Origin: Clostridia bacterium
GTDB lineage: Bacteria; Bacillota; Clostridia; Oscillospirales; CAG-272
Direction of reading: 5' to 3'
NCBI GenBank assembly: GCA_017456145.1
Contig: JAFTJZ010000073.1
Location: 1 to 62,523, forward strand
DNA: 62,523 nucleotides
A program made the translations under genes and the position numbers. Positions 26,186 to 35,230 of this stretch are shown here, piece by piece. The notes under the pieces are model-generated. The model was not told where the DNA came from and searched no databases. It saw only the letters and a program-made list of their open reading frames with translations. Each line of letters begins with the position of its first letter. Position 1 is the first letter of the stretch.

Positions 26186-28792
26186 TTACAAATTATCTTT
26201 GATTATTTTTACGACCATGTCCATATTATGGGCAAAGAGGTGAAGGCGTTCTGCAATTGCTTTTTGATTCTCTTCATCTTGCAGTGCAGCAAGGGTAACA
26301 TTGAAACCGGCACCTAAATCCTCTAAACCGTTATTAGCATATTGATCTGCTCTGCAAAAGATGGGTAAAACTTTAGATATAAATGTCATATCGGGATTGA
26401 GTTCCAAAGCCTTGGTTAAAAATAGCCATGCTTTTGCTGAAATAGTTTCGAAAGCGCAAACAAAGCTGGTATGCGTATCCCAAAGATCAATTTTTTCGGG
26501 TGTCTTGTTATGATAAAAATCACTTTCGATATCTTTTGCCCAAGCACGGAACGCACCGGCACCAAAGGTATACCATTGCGTCTCCGTGGTCATAAATTCA
26601 GGCATATTGTTCACAGCTCTCCGATAAATGTCCGCAAGATTTTTTTGCTCCTTTTTTTCACCAACAAAAATACAACCTCTTGTTGCTATTTGGGCAAAAT
26701 GGGAATCATTCAACTCAAAACGGAAGATTCGATCTTCACATGGACGTCTTTGTAAAAAAATCTTCCCATTTTCTTCGTATCCGCAAATCAAACTATAATT
26801 TCCGTCGAAATGTATCACAGGGATGCCTTTATCAATATATGCCATCATCAATTGACGGTACATCTCTTTGTTTGCAAGAATTTTTTCTTTTGAAACATGG
26901 GTGCAAGCATAACCCAATGCATCAAAAATTCCTTCAATATACGAAGAACAATCATCATCATGCAAAATATGATAATCTGCGACACAATAACGGTCGCCAT
27001 AAAATACTCGATTTTTGGGATAAACCTGAGCATAACAATCTCCCGAAACACCGGCGATCAGCCAATAACTATAATCCTTTTCTCCCATGCATCTCATCAA
27101 TTGCTCGCATGCACCGTCAAAGCAAAAATTTTCGCCGCGTTCTCCCACACAAAAGGTTTGAATACCTTCAATTTGATTGTTGCTTTGTTTCGTTACCATA
27201 ATTAAATCTCCGTTTCTTCTTTTTTTATTTTTAATTTTGGTTTCAAGTTGTGAAATCATAATTTTTCTAACAATAAATTCCATATTACCTCCACCGTTAA
27301 TCATAACCGTTTGGGGTGGCAGCTGTTGAAAATTGGTTTTCATATAGGGCATATTTTCGAGGCAAAGACAAATCTTGCCATTGATAATAACCGCTAAATG
27401 TTTTTCTCCCACAATCCAAGAGACCTGATTGTATTTACCTTTTTCAACCTTTCCCCTCAAAGGAAATCGGAAGGTGTTTCCAAAAATCGGTTGAGTAAAA
27501 CGAATGGCATATTTTGACAACACAGGGTCTGAATTGTTCTCTTCATTCACGGCAAATATCCAATCACCGAAATAGATTCGAAAACCTTCGTCGGCATTAT
27601 CCGGCGATCTGTTGAACTTGAATTCAATATCTACCCGAAAAGGAATCTTCACTTGCACGTTCGTAGACAAATATCGCGTTCCCACATAAGTAGAAAAAAG
27701 AACCTCGCCGGTTGGCAATACTTCATATCGAATGGTCCCTTCAGCTTTTTTAATCGGAGTTAACCGATCTAATTCTACCTTTTTTTCCCACAATGTAGGA
27801 TTGGCCAATTTTAATTCTTCCACAGAAAGTTGGTCACATTCTTTCGGTTGGTCAAACAAAGCCGGATCCGGTAATCTCTTCTTCACCGGAAGGAGCATGG
27901 AGACCAATTCACGTTTATCATCCGGAGATATTAAGGTCTCCAATAAAACTGGATGTCGCAGTTGACCCTGGCGGTTATAATCAACCTCATAAAATTTATT
28001 ATTATTCAAATCAGATACAAGCAGTCGTAGTTGTTCCGCTAAATCTTCATCCAAATAGACATTTATTGTAGCAAATAATCCTCCTTCAAAAACATAATCA
28101 AGATACATACTGTCATTTTTGAAATCATAGGGAATGACTACTAAAATTACATCACCGGCTACGCTTTCATATTCAAATCGCCGATGTTCTCCGGGTTGGC
28201 CAAAATCAAGTCCATACTGCTGTATCCATCGCCAAAAGTTGTCTGGTTCCGATACCTCCGCCTGCCCTTTTCGATAGGATGAAAGCACCCGCATCCGGGG
28301 TAAAGAAATTATTGCAGGCTGTATTGACTTGGAGAGTCTTTGGCTCACTGCCGATAATTCTTGAAAGCTGACCGGACGAGGCTCGTCCATAATTTTCAGG
28401 CGCTTGTTCATTTCTTCGTATAAAAGTGGCAGAGCGGAAATTTTTGTGATACCGTTTTGCATCATATTTTGTAAAAATTCGCTAACAATACGTCTGAGTT
28501 CGGTCAACGAATTAGTTTCTTCATCAATGGCGTTGATGTGATTCACAAAAACCTCCACCACCGTACTCATGTCTGCATTTTCGTAAATACGGATGATATC
28601 CTTGATGGGAATTTTCATTTTGCGCAGTACCATAATTTGTTTTAAGCGTTCAATCGTCTCCATATCATAATATCGGTACTTTTCAAACGGTGGTCGCACA
28701 CTTGCAATAAGTCCCACCGATTCATAATATCGCAGCGTTTTAGAAGACACACCAAATAATTTTACGGCATCTGTGATACAAATTAAGTTCAT
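26186..28792 (-). CDS. MerR-family regulator with large multi-domain C-terminal region (868 residues)
   Basis: Residues 4-70 are a MerR winged helix (DAVKLFGVSSKTLRYYESVGLI, then YRYYDMETIERLKQI), followed by a coiled coil to about 120. Typical MerR proteins end by 270 residues. Here a middle region (about 330-515) reads like a lectin-type beta-sandwich, with FRIYFGDWIFAVNEE and HLAVIINGKICLCLEN. The last 330 residues resemble the BtrH-N/DUF4872 type found in MerR fusions, with SGDCYAQVYPKNRVFYGDRYC. Codon use is far more AT-rich than the flanking genes, suggesting acquisition. A MerR-type operator lies just upstream. Confidence 0.8.
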   Translation of the reverse strand: MNLICITDAVKLFGVSSKTLRYYESVGLIASVRPPFEKYRYYDMETIERLKQIMVLRKMKIPIKDIIRIYENADMSTVVEVFVNHINAIDEETNSLTELRRIVSEFLQNMMQNGITKISALPLLYEEMNKRLKIMDEPRPVSFQELSAVSQRLSKSIQPAIISLPRMRVLSSYRKGQAEVSEPDNFWRWIQQYGLDFGQPGEHRRFEYESVAGDVILVVIPYDFKNDSMYLDYVFEGGLFATINVYLDEDLAEQLRLLVSDLNNNKFYEVDYNRQGQLRHPVLLETLISPDDKRELVSMLLPVKKRLPDPALFDQPKECDQLSVEELKLANPTLWEKKVELDRLTPIKKAEGTIRYEVLPTGEVLFSTYVGTRYLSTNVQVKIPFRVDIEFKFNRSPDNADEGFRIYFGDWIFAVNEENNSDPVLSKYAIRFTQPIFGNTFRFPLRGKVEKGKYNQVSWIVGEKHLAVIINGKICLCLENMPYMKTNFQQLPPQTVMINGGGNMEFIVRKIMISQLETKIKNKKRRNGDLIMVTKQSNNQIEGIQTFCVGERGENFCFDGACEQLMRCMGEKDYSYWLIAGVSGDCYAQVYPKNRVFYGDRYCVADYHILHDDDCSSYIEGIFDALGYACTHVSKEKILANKEMYRQLMMAYIDKGIPVIHFDGNYSLICGYEENGKIFLQRRPCEDRIFRFELNDSHFAQIATRGCIFVGEKKEQKNLADIYRRAVNNMPEFMTTETQWYTFGAGAFRAWAKDIESDFYHNKTPEKIDLWDTHTSFVCAFETISAKAWLFLTKALELNPDMTFISKVLPIFCRADQYANNGLEDLGAGFNVTLAALQDEENQKAIAERLHLFAHNMDMVVKIIKDNL

Positions 28793-28822
28793 GATTCCTC
28801 CTTTTTGGGTGGCTGTATGATA

Positions 28823-28853
28823 ATTATATCACTTGTCCTTGGGACAATGTCAA
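28823..28853 (-). promoter_or_regulatory. MerR-type promoter/operator, 19-bp spacer with dyad
   Basis: A perfect TTGACA (28848-28853) and TATAAT (28823-28828) are 19 bases apart, two more than optimal. The spacer holds the dyad TTGTCC-CAA-GGACAA (28833-28847). Over-long spacers with a central dyad are the hallmark of promoters that MerR proteins untwist. It drives the 868-residue regulator, so autoregulation is very likely. Confidence 0.9.
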
Positions 28854-28894
28854 TAGCTATAAGAAAATTTTTTCGATTCGTTGATCCTTTTTTT

Positions 28895-28923
28895 ATTGTA
28901 TCATAAGTGAACACATATGTCAA
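28895..28923 (-). promoter_or_regulatory. Second minus-strand promoter upstream of the MerR gene
   Basis: TTGACA (28918-28923) and TACAAT (28895-28900) are 17 bases apart. It would add constitutive transcription through the MerR operator into the regulator gene. Confidence 0.6.
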
Positions 28924-28949
28924 CCACAACGACAAACGGATCAACCACG

Positions 28950-28983
28950 AAAAAAGGGGCGGTCCGCAAAAGGAGACAGCCCC
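28950..28983 (-). terminator. Terminator of the lipoprotein gene at 29.0-30.2 kb
   Basis: On the minus strand GGGGCTGTC and GACCGCCCC pair with one mismatch around a ten-base loop and are followed by TTTTTT. Confidence 0.8.
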
Positions 28984-29002
28984 ATGGTGCGATATTTACA
29001 AA

Positions 29003-30235
29003 TTATCTTCCCGCCAGAACCTCATGCGCCAGAAGAAAGGCTTTATATTCCTCCATGGTCGGCACTCTGCCGTTCTCGTCGGCGAACGCGCTGACATAAT
29101 CCTCGGCATCCCACAAAAGCTCCTGCAGCTTTTGGTAGAGCAGCGTTTCTTCTCCGTCCGAGTTGACAAGCCAGAACCCGCGGCTGGAGCCGTCCTCTAA
29201 CTTTTCGTTGCAGAACATCTGCCAATAGAGGACAAATTTGATCTCACACTTCAGGTATTTGGCGAGAATATTGAGGTTGACCTCGCAGTGACGCTGATCG
29301 TCAAAGCCGCAGTTGGCGGCAGGCTGTGCCACCTCCCCGACAAACACGCGCGGTCCGGGAACGCCCTCCTTATCGGGCAGATTCTCGTAGATCAGGTCGA
29401 TCACCTGTGCGATCTTTTCTGCGGAGGCATCCATGGTATCGTAGGCAGAATAGGAAACGTAATCGACGTCAGTATAAGGCAACACACGGTTGACCACTCG
29501 GTCAAACTCGTCATTGAGTGCATCGGACGGGCGGTTGAGCTCGACGTAATTCCAGACGTAGACGTTCTCATGGGGGGTGTCACGCTTGGCATCCTCCACC
29601 GCCTTCTGGCGATTGTTGAGCCAGGCGATCATCCCCTCGGTAACGGTATCGCTGACCTCCTTCTGGGCGGTGTTGTAGTTATCGATATAATACCAATCAC
29701 CCTCCCAGTGGCCAAGATAGAACTGCTTGCCCGTCCCGTTGTACGTTTCGAGCAGCTTTTTGGTATAAGCGTAGAAGGCATCGTAGTCCGCCTTTGCCTC
29801 GGCATCGCTATAGCCGTCCTTAAAATACGGATCGGAACGGTACCACATTAAGACGTAATCAAAATTGTGCTCCGCGAGCACCTCATCGACCATGGTATCG
29901 TTCGTAGCGTAGAATTTGATCATGTTGGAGCCCCATGCGTCGATCTGCTCGGCAAGCTCCATCAGGGGAGAAAGATCGGTAAACTGATAGCCGGGATTAA
30001 AGGCTTGCGTACCGATCATATAGTTATAATTTGCAATATCCTGTTTCAATTTGATCGCCTCCAATTCTTCTTGGGTTGGTTCGTCGGGGGTGGGGGGCTG
30101 TTCGGACTGTTCGGGCTCGGGAGTGGTTGTAGGCTGTTGGTCAAGGGGTGGTTGTTGCTCCTTCTCGCAGCCGAGCATCGAAAGTGCGAAAAAGATCATC
30201 AAGCTCGCCAGTAAGGTGCAAATCATTCGTTTCAT
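29003..30235 (-). CDS. Lipoprotein with glycosidase-like (TIM-barrel) domain
   Basis: The 410-residue protein has a signal peptide with lipobox (SMLGCEKE, Cys23) and a proline/glutamine-rich linker to about residue 55. The folded part shows GHWEGDWYYIDNYN, VYVWNYVELNRP, VDYVSYSAYDTMD, VFVGEVAQPA and IKFVLYWQMF in that order. This succession of strand-end motifs with Glu candidates in GHWEGDW and GEVAQP suggests a clan-A-like barrel, but I cannot name a family. The start has TAAGGAGGC seven bases upstream. Confidence 0.65.
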   Translation of the reverse strand: MKRMICTLLASLMIFFALSMLGCEKEQQPPLDQQPTTTPEPEQSEQPPTPDEPTQEELEAIKLKQDIANYNYMIGTQAFNPGYQFTDLSPLMELAEQIDAWGSNMIKFYATNDTMVDEVLAEHNFDYVLMWYRSDPYFKDGYSDAEAKADYDAFYAYTKKLLETYNGTGKQFYLGHWEGDWYYIDNYNTAQKEVSDTVTEGMIAWLNNRQKAVEDAKRDTPHENVYVWNYVELNRPSDALNDEFDRVVNRVLPYTDVDYVSYSAYDTMDASAEKIAQVIDLIYENLPDKEGVPGPRVFVGEVAQPAANCGFDDQRHCEVNLNILAKYLKCEIKFVLYWQMFCNEKLEDGSSRGFWLVNSDGEETLLYQKLQELLWDAEDYVSAFADENGRVPTMEEYKAFLLAHEVLAGR

Positions 30236-30269
30236 AATAGCCTCCTTAAAAACGTAAAATATAGAAGTT

Positions 30270-30320
30270 GGGGCGCTGCCCCAAACCCCGCAAGAGAAAC
30301 TTTTGAAAAAGTTTCTCTTG
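30270..30320. repeat. Intergenic hairpin repeat, copy R5
   Basis: GGGGCGCTGCCCC is followed by CAAGAGAAACTTTT and AAAAGTTTCTCTTG, a 13-14 bp stem. A divergent copy with GTGGGAC..GTCCCAC-type arms and TCTTGTCAAGA lies at about 30450-30513, next to the dnaI-like stop. The 288-base gap holds nothing else I can support. Confidence 0.75.
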
Positions 30321-30523
30321 ACTTTTCAAAACTTTTTATCAAAATTTTATTAGGAAAACTTAAAAAATGCAAAATTCTTTGGAGTTCCAAAAATCCGATA
30401 CTTATCGTTCGCGCTTGCGTGATGACGTGTTCAGCCGTCAAGACAAGCTCGGTGATCGCTTGCGATCATTTTCTTGTCAAGAAAGGTTTTTGTGGGATGT
30501 GGGGCAATGTCCCACCGCTTTAC

Positions 30524-31540
30524 TCACTTCCCTGCCTTGACCTTCTGGGCTCGGACGTCTGTACCCAAGAACAGAAGAATCTTATATTCACCGAACAGAC
30601 GGCTGGTAATGCGATCCCAATAGCGGCGGCGCAGCTCCTCCTGCATCAGATTGGTGCTGATGATGGTCGGGCGACGCAAAGAGAGACGGGTGTTGATGAT
30701 GTTGTAAAGACAAGAGACCGTGAATTGGTTGGAGACCTCGGTGCCCAGATCGTCGATGATCAGAAGATCACAATCGAAATACCGCGAGGTATCCGAGAGC
30801 ATTCCCGTGTCCCCCGCTGCACCGCTGTTTCCAAAGCGCGCCATTTCAAAATCTCCGAGCAGGCTGACCGCCGTCGCGTAAAGCACGTCGTAGCCCTTGT
30901 CCAGCACCGTCTTGGCCACGGCCGTAGACAGGTGCGTCTTGCCAAGCCCCGTCCCGCCGACCAGCAGAAGACTACCGCTCGGCTGCGGTGCATTGCCACC
31001 TTGAAACTGCTCGGCATACTCGCGCAGCGTGTGATAGGCGTGGCACATGGCGCGCCATGTGCGCTCGTCGGTGCGGAAATAGTCCAGCGAATAGTTGTCA
31101 AAGCTTTGCTCACGCAAGAGTGCCCCAAGTCCCGAGGAGGCATACCCTGCGGCGATCAGCTTTTCGCGCATACAAGTACACATCTTCCCGTCGTCAAGAT
31201 AGCCCGTGTCGCTGCAGGCATCACATTCGTAGCGCAATGCCGTGTAGTCCGCAGGATAGCCCGCATCGGTCAGGATCTTGGCCTTGAGTGCCTGCAGCTC
31301 GGTATTTTTTTGACGCAGACAAGTCAGTGCCGCCTCTCGTGCGGTGTCGTTTCCGGCGTTCTCCATCGAGATGCGCATCAGCTCCAGCCCCGCCGCGCTC
31401 AACTGCGCGTTGACCTGCCGCAGCGCCGGCAGCGCCCTCTCCGCCTCAGCGCGGCGACGGTCTGCGTCCTCTCTGGCACGTAGGTATTTGGTCTCATATT
31501 CACGCCGTATCTGACGATAATTTTCCTGATTGTAGCTCAT
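30524..31540 (-). CDS. DnaC/DnaI-type replicative helicase loader ATPase
   Basis: This AAA+ protein (338 residues) loads the replicative helicase. A zinc-binding candidate CDACSDTGYLDDGKMCTC is at residues 106-123, as in DnaI/DnaC relatives. Walker A is GGTGLGKT (195-202) and Walker B is LLIIDDLGTE. The N-terminal 60 residues are a predicted coiled coil that would contact the helicase. I chose the second ATG because GGGAG sits six bases before it. It follows a DnaD-type gene, the usual primosome pairing in Clostridia. Confidence 0.9.
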   Translation of the reverse strand: MSYNQENYRQIRREYETKYLRAREDADRRRAEAERALPALRQVNAQLSAAGLELMRISMENAGNDTAREAALTCLRQKNTELQALKAKILTDAGYPADYTALRYECDACSDTGYLDDGKMCTCMREKLIAAGYASSGLGALLREQSFDNYSLDYFRTDERTWRAMCHAYHTLREYAEQFQGGNAPQPSGSLLLVGGTGLGKTHLSTAVAKTVLDKGYDVLYATAVSLLGDFEMARFGNSGAAGDTGMLSDTSRYFDCDLLIIDDLGTEVSNQFTVSCLYNIINTRLSLRRPTIISTNLMQEELRRRYWDRITSRLFGEYKILLFLGTDVRAQKVKAGK

Positions 31541-31578
31541 ATTCATCTCCCTCTTTCATAACGCTGCGTCTGCCGCTC

Positions 31579-32631
31579 TCACGACTCCGATGACGCAGGC
31601 GTATAGTCTTCGCCAAAGCTGCGCTGCAACGCGGCATCAAAAAAGTCGTTGGTGTCAAAGCTATTCCCCGGTGTCGATGCATTCGCACGCTGCTGCTTGT
31701 ACGCAGCCTGCGCTTGCGTGATCTGCTCCGCTGTCTTCAACCCTGCCGCCGCCCATCGTTCCAAAATTGAGTTGGTATAGGGTACGGACGGCTTGCCCGT
31801 GGCATTGATCGTTTCCTCATACGCTATGCGAATAACGTCGATCGTAAAGCCGTGGGTGGTGAGCCATGCATCAAACATTTTCTTTTCCTTGGAGGTCAGC
31901 GCACGGCTGCCAAAGCCAAACATGGTACGCAGCTGCCCCTCTGCCTCCTGACGTCGTTCCCGCGCCTTCAGACATTGCTGCAGTGCTGCCGTGTCCGTGA
32001 TACCGTCATCATACAGAGCGACTGCCGTGTTGACCGCATAACGGAGCGACTTCTTGCCAAGCTTTGCGCAGTGCGCAAGCAGAAGCAACAAATATTCTTC
32101 CTCCAATCCCAGATAATCGACCAGCCCGATCAGCTGGCTGACCTCATGGGTGTTGAAAATCTTACCGAACACACGTGCACATTCGTCGACCAGCGCGGTC
32201 AGCTCGCGGCGCCGCTCCAGAATCGAGGCCAGCTCCTCGGTGGTGTAAGCGGGCAGCGCAGTCGCCGACGTCTTGACGACAACGTCCGTTGTCGGTTCGC
32301 TCTCGTCCTTTTTTCTCTTTGCCTGAATCTGATCGCTGCTCGTTTCGAGTTGCTCTGCAGAGGCTCTGCTCTTGCGCGTCTTGGATGTGGCGACGGTGAC
32401 CTCGTCAAGCTCGATCAAGCCCGTCCCCCGCCAGAAGGCGACGGCGGCATCGACCGCAGCAGCATCACAGCCACAGCGCCGAGCAAGCTCCTCGCGCCCG
32501 ATCTCCGCACGCTCCGCCTGAGCAAGGCAGAGCAGCACCCGCAGCGCGTCCAGATCGGCACGTGGCAGCACCGAAATCAAATCGGCAGGCAGATTGATCA
32601 CGCCGTCGCCGTAGTGAAATTTTATCTTCAT
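31579..32631 (-). CDS. DnaD-domain primosomal protein
   Basis: The start MKIKFHYGDGVINL (GGAGAGAGA site) gives 350 residues. The N-terminal part resembles a winged helix (ADLDALRVLLCLAQAERAEIGREELARRCG). The C-terminal DnaD domain spans about 265-320, with SKEKKMFDAWLTTHGFTIDVI and AYEETINATGKPSVPYTNSILERW, where the final YxxxILxxW motif is diagnostic. It should act with the downstream helicase loader in replication start or restart. DnaA-box-like sites crowd its upstream region. Confidence 0.9.
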   Translation of the reverse strand: MKIKFHYGDGVINLPADLISVLPRADLDALRVLLCLAQAERAEIGREELARRCGCDAAAVDAAVAFWRGTGLIELDEVTVATSKTRKSRASAEQLETSSDQIQAKRKKDESEPTTDVVVKTSATALPAYTTEELASILERRRELTALVDECARVFGKIFNTHEVSQLIGLVDYLGLEEEYLLLLLAHCAKLGKKSLRYAVNTAVALYDDGITDTAALQQCLKARERRQEAEGQLRTMFGFGSRALTSKEKKMFDAWLTTHGFTIDVIRIAYEETINATGKPSVPYTNSILERWAAAGLKTAEQITQAQAAYKQQRANASTPGNSFDTNDFFDAALQRSFGEDYTPASSES

Positions 32632-32684
32632 GTATGTATCTCTCTCCGAATTTTTATATGTTACGTTCGAGTAAAAAGCTGCGC

Positions 32685-32877
32685 TTTTCCACCCTTGGTT
32701 TGATTTTTCCACAGCGCACGGAGAAGTTTGTTGTATAAAGTTTTCCACAACTTCCACAGACTTTTCCACAGGGCAGCCGTTTTTTTCTTGTCAAATCAAG
32801 GGTTTTGCTGTGGAAAAATCTGTGAACAACCGCAAACCTTTCCACACCTGCGTCATTTCTCCACAACTTGTGGAAAA
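32685..32877. promoter_or_regulatory. Cluster of DnaA-box-like sites (TTTTCCACA)
   Basis: TTTTCCACA, one base from the consensus TTATCCACA, occurs exactly at 32705, 32741 and 32762 on the plus strand and at 32809 and 32869 on the minus strand. One-mismatch copies are at 32685, 32838 and 32857. Spacing from tsaD and dnaD leaves this as the only content of the 339-base gap. It may be the DnaA-responsive control region of the primosome genes, a DnaA-titration site or an origin element. Confidence 0.7.
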
Positions 32878-32970
32878 ATTGTGCACATCTCGCCGCCGAC
32901 AACCAGCGGTTTACATCGCCGCTCGATATTCAACCGTCGGTTTATATATGCAACCGCGCATCACACCGGA

Positions 32971-33999
32971 TTACATCTCATCCGCTGCGCTGGCGTTGAG
33001 ATCGGTCGAGGCAAACAGCCCCTCCCGATAACGAAAATATCCCGCGGCAGCAACCATCGCCCCGTTGTCGCCGCATAGAGCGAGGGGCGGGGTCACGAAT
33101 TTGACGTGGCGTTTTTCACATTCACTTGTCAACGCTGCCCGCAAGTGCGAGTTGGCAGCCACACCGCCCGCCAGCACCAGCGTTTTTGCGCCCGTCAGCT
33201 TGAGCGCGACACTCGTCTGCTTTGTCAAGCCGCGTACAATGGTCTCCGTGTAGGAGGCGGCCAGATCGGCACGGTTGATCTCCTCCCCACGCTGTCGTGC
33301 ACTGTTGATCAGGTTCAGCGCCGCCGTCTTCAGCCCGCTGAATGAGAAGTCGGGGCGATCTGCTGCGAGTGCGGGAGATGGCAGAACAAACGCCCCCTTG
33401 TCCCCCTCATACGCCAGCTTGTCCAGCGCCGCACCACCGGGATACGGCAGCCCGATCACGCGCCCGATCTTGTCGAACGCCTCCCCTGCCGCATCGTCCC
33501 GCGTACCGCCGATCATGCAGAAGGTCAGTTCATCCTCAACCATATAAAGCTGCGTATGCCCACCCGAGACGACCAAGGCAAGAAAGGGCGGCTTGAGTTC
33601 AGGGTCGGCAAGGTATGCCGCAGCGACATGGGCGTGAATATGGTTGACCGAGATCAGCGGGATATTCCTTGCAAATGCCAGCGATTTGGCAAAGTTGACT
33701 CCAACCAGCAAAGCACCGATCAGCCCCGGGTGCGTGGTCACGGCAATCGCGCCGATGTCAGAGATCGTCAGCCCCGCGGTCTCCAGCGCCTCATAGGTGA
33801 TGCGGCTGACCGCCTCAATGTGTGCACGTCCCGCGATCTCGGGCACGACGCCGCCGTACAGACGATGCGTCTTTATCTGCGAGGCGACAATATTCGCGCA
33901 GATTTCCCGCTCGCACCGCCCCATCACCTCGTCGGTTTGCATCCGCACGATGGCGGCAGAGGTCTCGTCGCAGGAGCTTTCAAGTCCTAAAATATACAT
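32971..33999 (-). CDS. tsaD: tRNA N6-threonylcarbamoyladenosine synthase subunit TsaD
   Basis: TsaD (342 residues from MYILGLESSCDETS) transfers the threonylcarbamoyl group to A37 of ANN-decoding tRNAs together with TsaB and TsaE. The metal ligands His120 and His124 are in NHIHAH. The nucleotide-binding signatures GLESSCDET and VVSGGHTQL and the C-terminal LAGGVAANSHLR are intact. An AAAGAGGATT site precedes the ATG. It follows rimI, a pairing common in Firmicutes. Confidence 0.97.
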   Translation of the reverse strand: MYILGLESSCDETSAAIVRMQTDEVMGRCEREICANIVASQIKTHRLYGGVVPEIAGRAHIEAVSRITYEALETAGLTISDIGAIAVTTHPGLIGALLVGVNFAKSLAFARNIPLISVNHIHAHVAAAYLADPELKPPFLALVVSGGHTQLYMVEDELTFCMIGGTRDDAAGEAFDKIGRVIGLPYPGGAALDKLAYEGDKGAFVLPSPALAADRPDFSFSGLKTAALNLINSARQRGEEINRADLAASYTETIVRGLTKQTSVALKLTGAKTLVLAGGVAANSHLRAALTSECEKRHVKFVTPPLALCGDNGAMVAAAGYFRYREGLFASTDLNASAADEM

Positions 34000-34071
34000 A
34001 ATCCTCTTTCCCTGCGGGGAGGTCCCCGCACACGTCATAAACGACGATAAATCATAAAATGTCTTGCGAGA

Positions 34072-34527
34072 TCACACCGGGATGGCACGCATGATCAGTG
34101 CATCCTCGGCGGGAGCGCGATAGAAATTCTTTCTTCTCCCAACCTCGACAAAGCCGTTTTTCTCATACAGAGCACGCGCCGAGACGTTGGAGGGGCGAAC
34201 CTCCAGAAAAACACCGTCGGGACAATGCGCACGCGCAAAGCATAACAGCTCCTGCAGAACCGCATCGGCTCGTCCGCGGCGTCGATAATCGGGGTGGGTG
34301 GCTACGTTGGTGATGCTGCCCTCAAAAGCGGCATATTGCATTCCAACGTATGCAGAAATCGCACCGTCCCGCTCGACGGCGACAAAGCCCACACCGCTCT
34401 CCCGGCACAACACACCGAGCGACCGCTCGCTCCATGGCTCGTGCGGAAAGCAAAGCTGCTCCAGCACTGTCACTCCGCCAAGATGTGCAGAGGTCATACG
34501 GCAAACTGTGAATTCGTTCTGCTCCAT
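34072..34527 (-). CDS. rimI: Ribosomal protein alanine N-acetyltransferase RimI
   Basis: The 151-residue GNAT protein shows the acetyl-CoA loop in the NVATHPDYRRRGRADAVLQ segment (an R-R-x-G-x-A type loop) and the RimI tail FLEVRPSNVSARALYEKNGF. RimI acetylates the N-terminus of ribosomal protein S18 in enterobacteria. The neighbouring tsaD supports the name. The gene starts one base after the lipoprotein stop. Confidence 0.9.
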   Translation of the reverse strand: MEQNEFTVCRMTSAHLGGVTVLEQLCFPHEPWSERSLGVLCRESGVGFVAVERDGAISAYVGMQYAAFEGSITNVATHPDYRRRGRADAVLQELLCFARAHCPDGVFLEVRPSNVSARALYEKNGFVEVGRRKNFYRAPAEDALIMRAIPV

Positions 34528-34528
34528 C

Positions 34529-35206
34529 TCAGTCGATCGTCAGCAGCTCGTGCAGCGTGCCGTCCACGGCGACACAGATCTTGTTGTAACGGTCGTACAG
34601 GAAATACCGTCCAAGGTTGGTCTCAACGCCATCTACGATGTCGTAAATATCCTCCTCATATTCGATATAGGAGATACAATAATAAATATCCGGCAGATTG
34701 CTCGCCTCAAAGCGCAGCGTATAAGCAGATTGTTGCGTGTAGAAGGACGGATACGACACCCGTGCCCCGCCAAGATACGCGCTGCGCAGTGCATCGATCA
34801 CGCCCTGCTGTGCCGCGTCCTCCGCTTTGAGTGTCAGCACGGGAATGGTGGTCGCCGTCTTGGTGTAGATCAACACGCGGGTCATCTCCATCTCCTCAAA
34901 GGTGGGCAGCACCAGCGATTGGTTGGCATACACCCCGTTATACGCCGAGCCGAGTACGTTCTCGGGGGCAAGAGCGCCGACGGTGTACAGCATGGTCTTC
35001 ATGCCCGACAGCTTGAAGGAGGCGTATTCCTCCCCCAGTGACGCAGGCTCATAGCAAGCAGACAGCGGAACGTAGGTTACCCCCGTCTTACGGTCGGTAT
35101 AGGTATCATTATCGTTGACCTTGAGCGAATGGACGCAGCCACACAGCAAAAGGCAGCAGGCGACAAGGAGCACCGCGATACGAAAAGCTTTTACGGTTTT
35201 CTTCAT
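34529..35206 (-). CDS. Lipoprotein of unknown function
   Basis: The chosen start MKKTVKAFRIAVLLV gives 225 residues with a signal peptide and a lipobox, LLLCGC, Cys25. The mature protein has mixed strands and helices without a motif I recognise. A tyrosine-rich stretch IYYCISYIEYEEDIYDIVDG lies near the C-terminus. It is tightly packed between the dCMP deaminase and rimI, so it is co-transcribed with them. Confidence 0.75.
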   Translation of the reverse strand: MKKTVKAFRIAVLLVACCLLLCGCVHSLKVNDNDTYTDRKTGVTYVPLSACYEPASLGEEYASFKLSGMKTMLYTVGALAPENVLGSAYNGVYANQSLVLPTFEEMEMTRVLIYTKTATTIPVLTLKAEDAAQQGVIDALRSAYLGGARVSYPSFYTQQSAYTLRFEASNLPDIYYCISYIEYEEDIYDIVDGVETNLGRYFLYDRYNKICVAVDGTLHELLTID

Positions 35207-35230
35207 GGTTTGCAGGATCCTTTCCATTGA

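Noticed and set aside
32685-32877. Calling the DnaA-box cluster a definite chromosomal origin
   Set aside because: dnaA, dnaN, rpmH and gyrase genes are absent and no clear AT-rich unwinding element adjoins. It is reported as a finding only.
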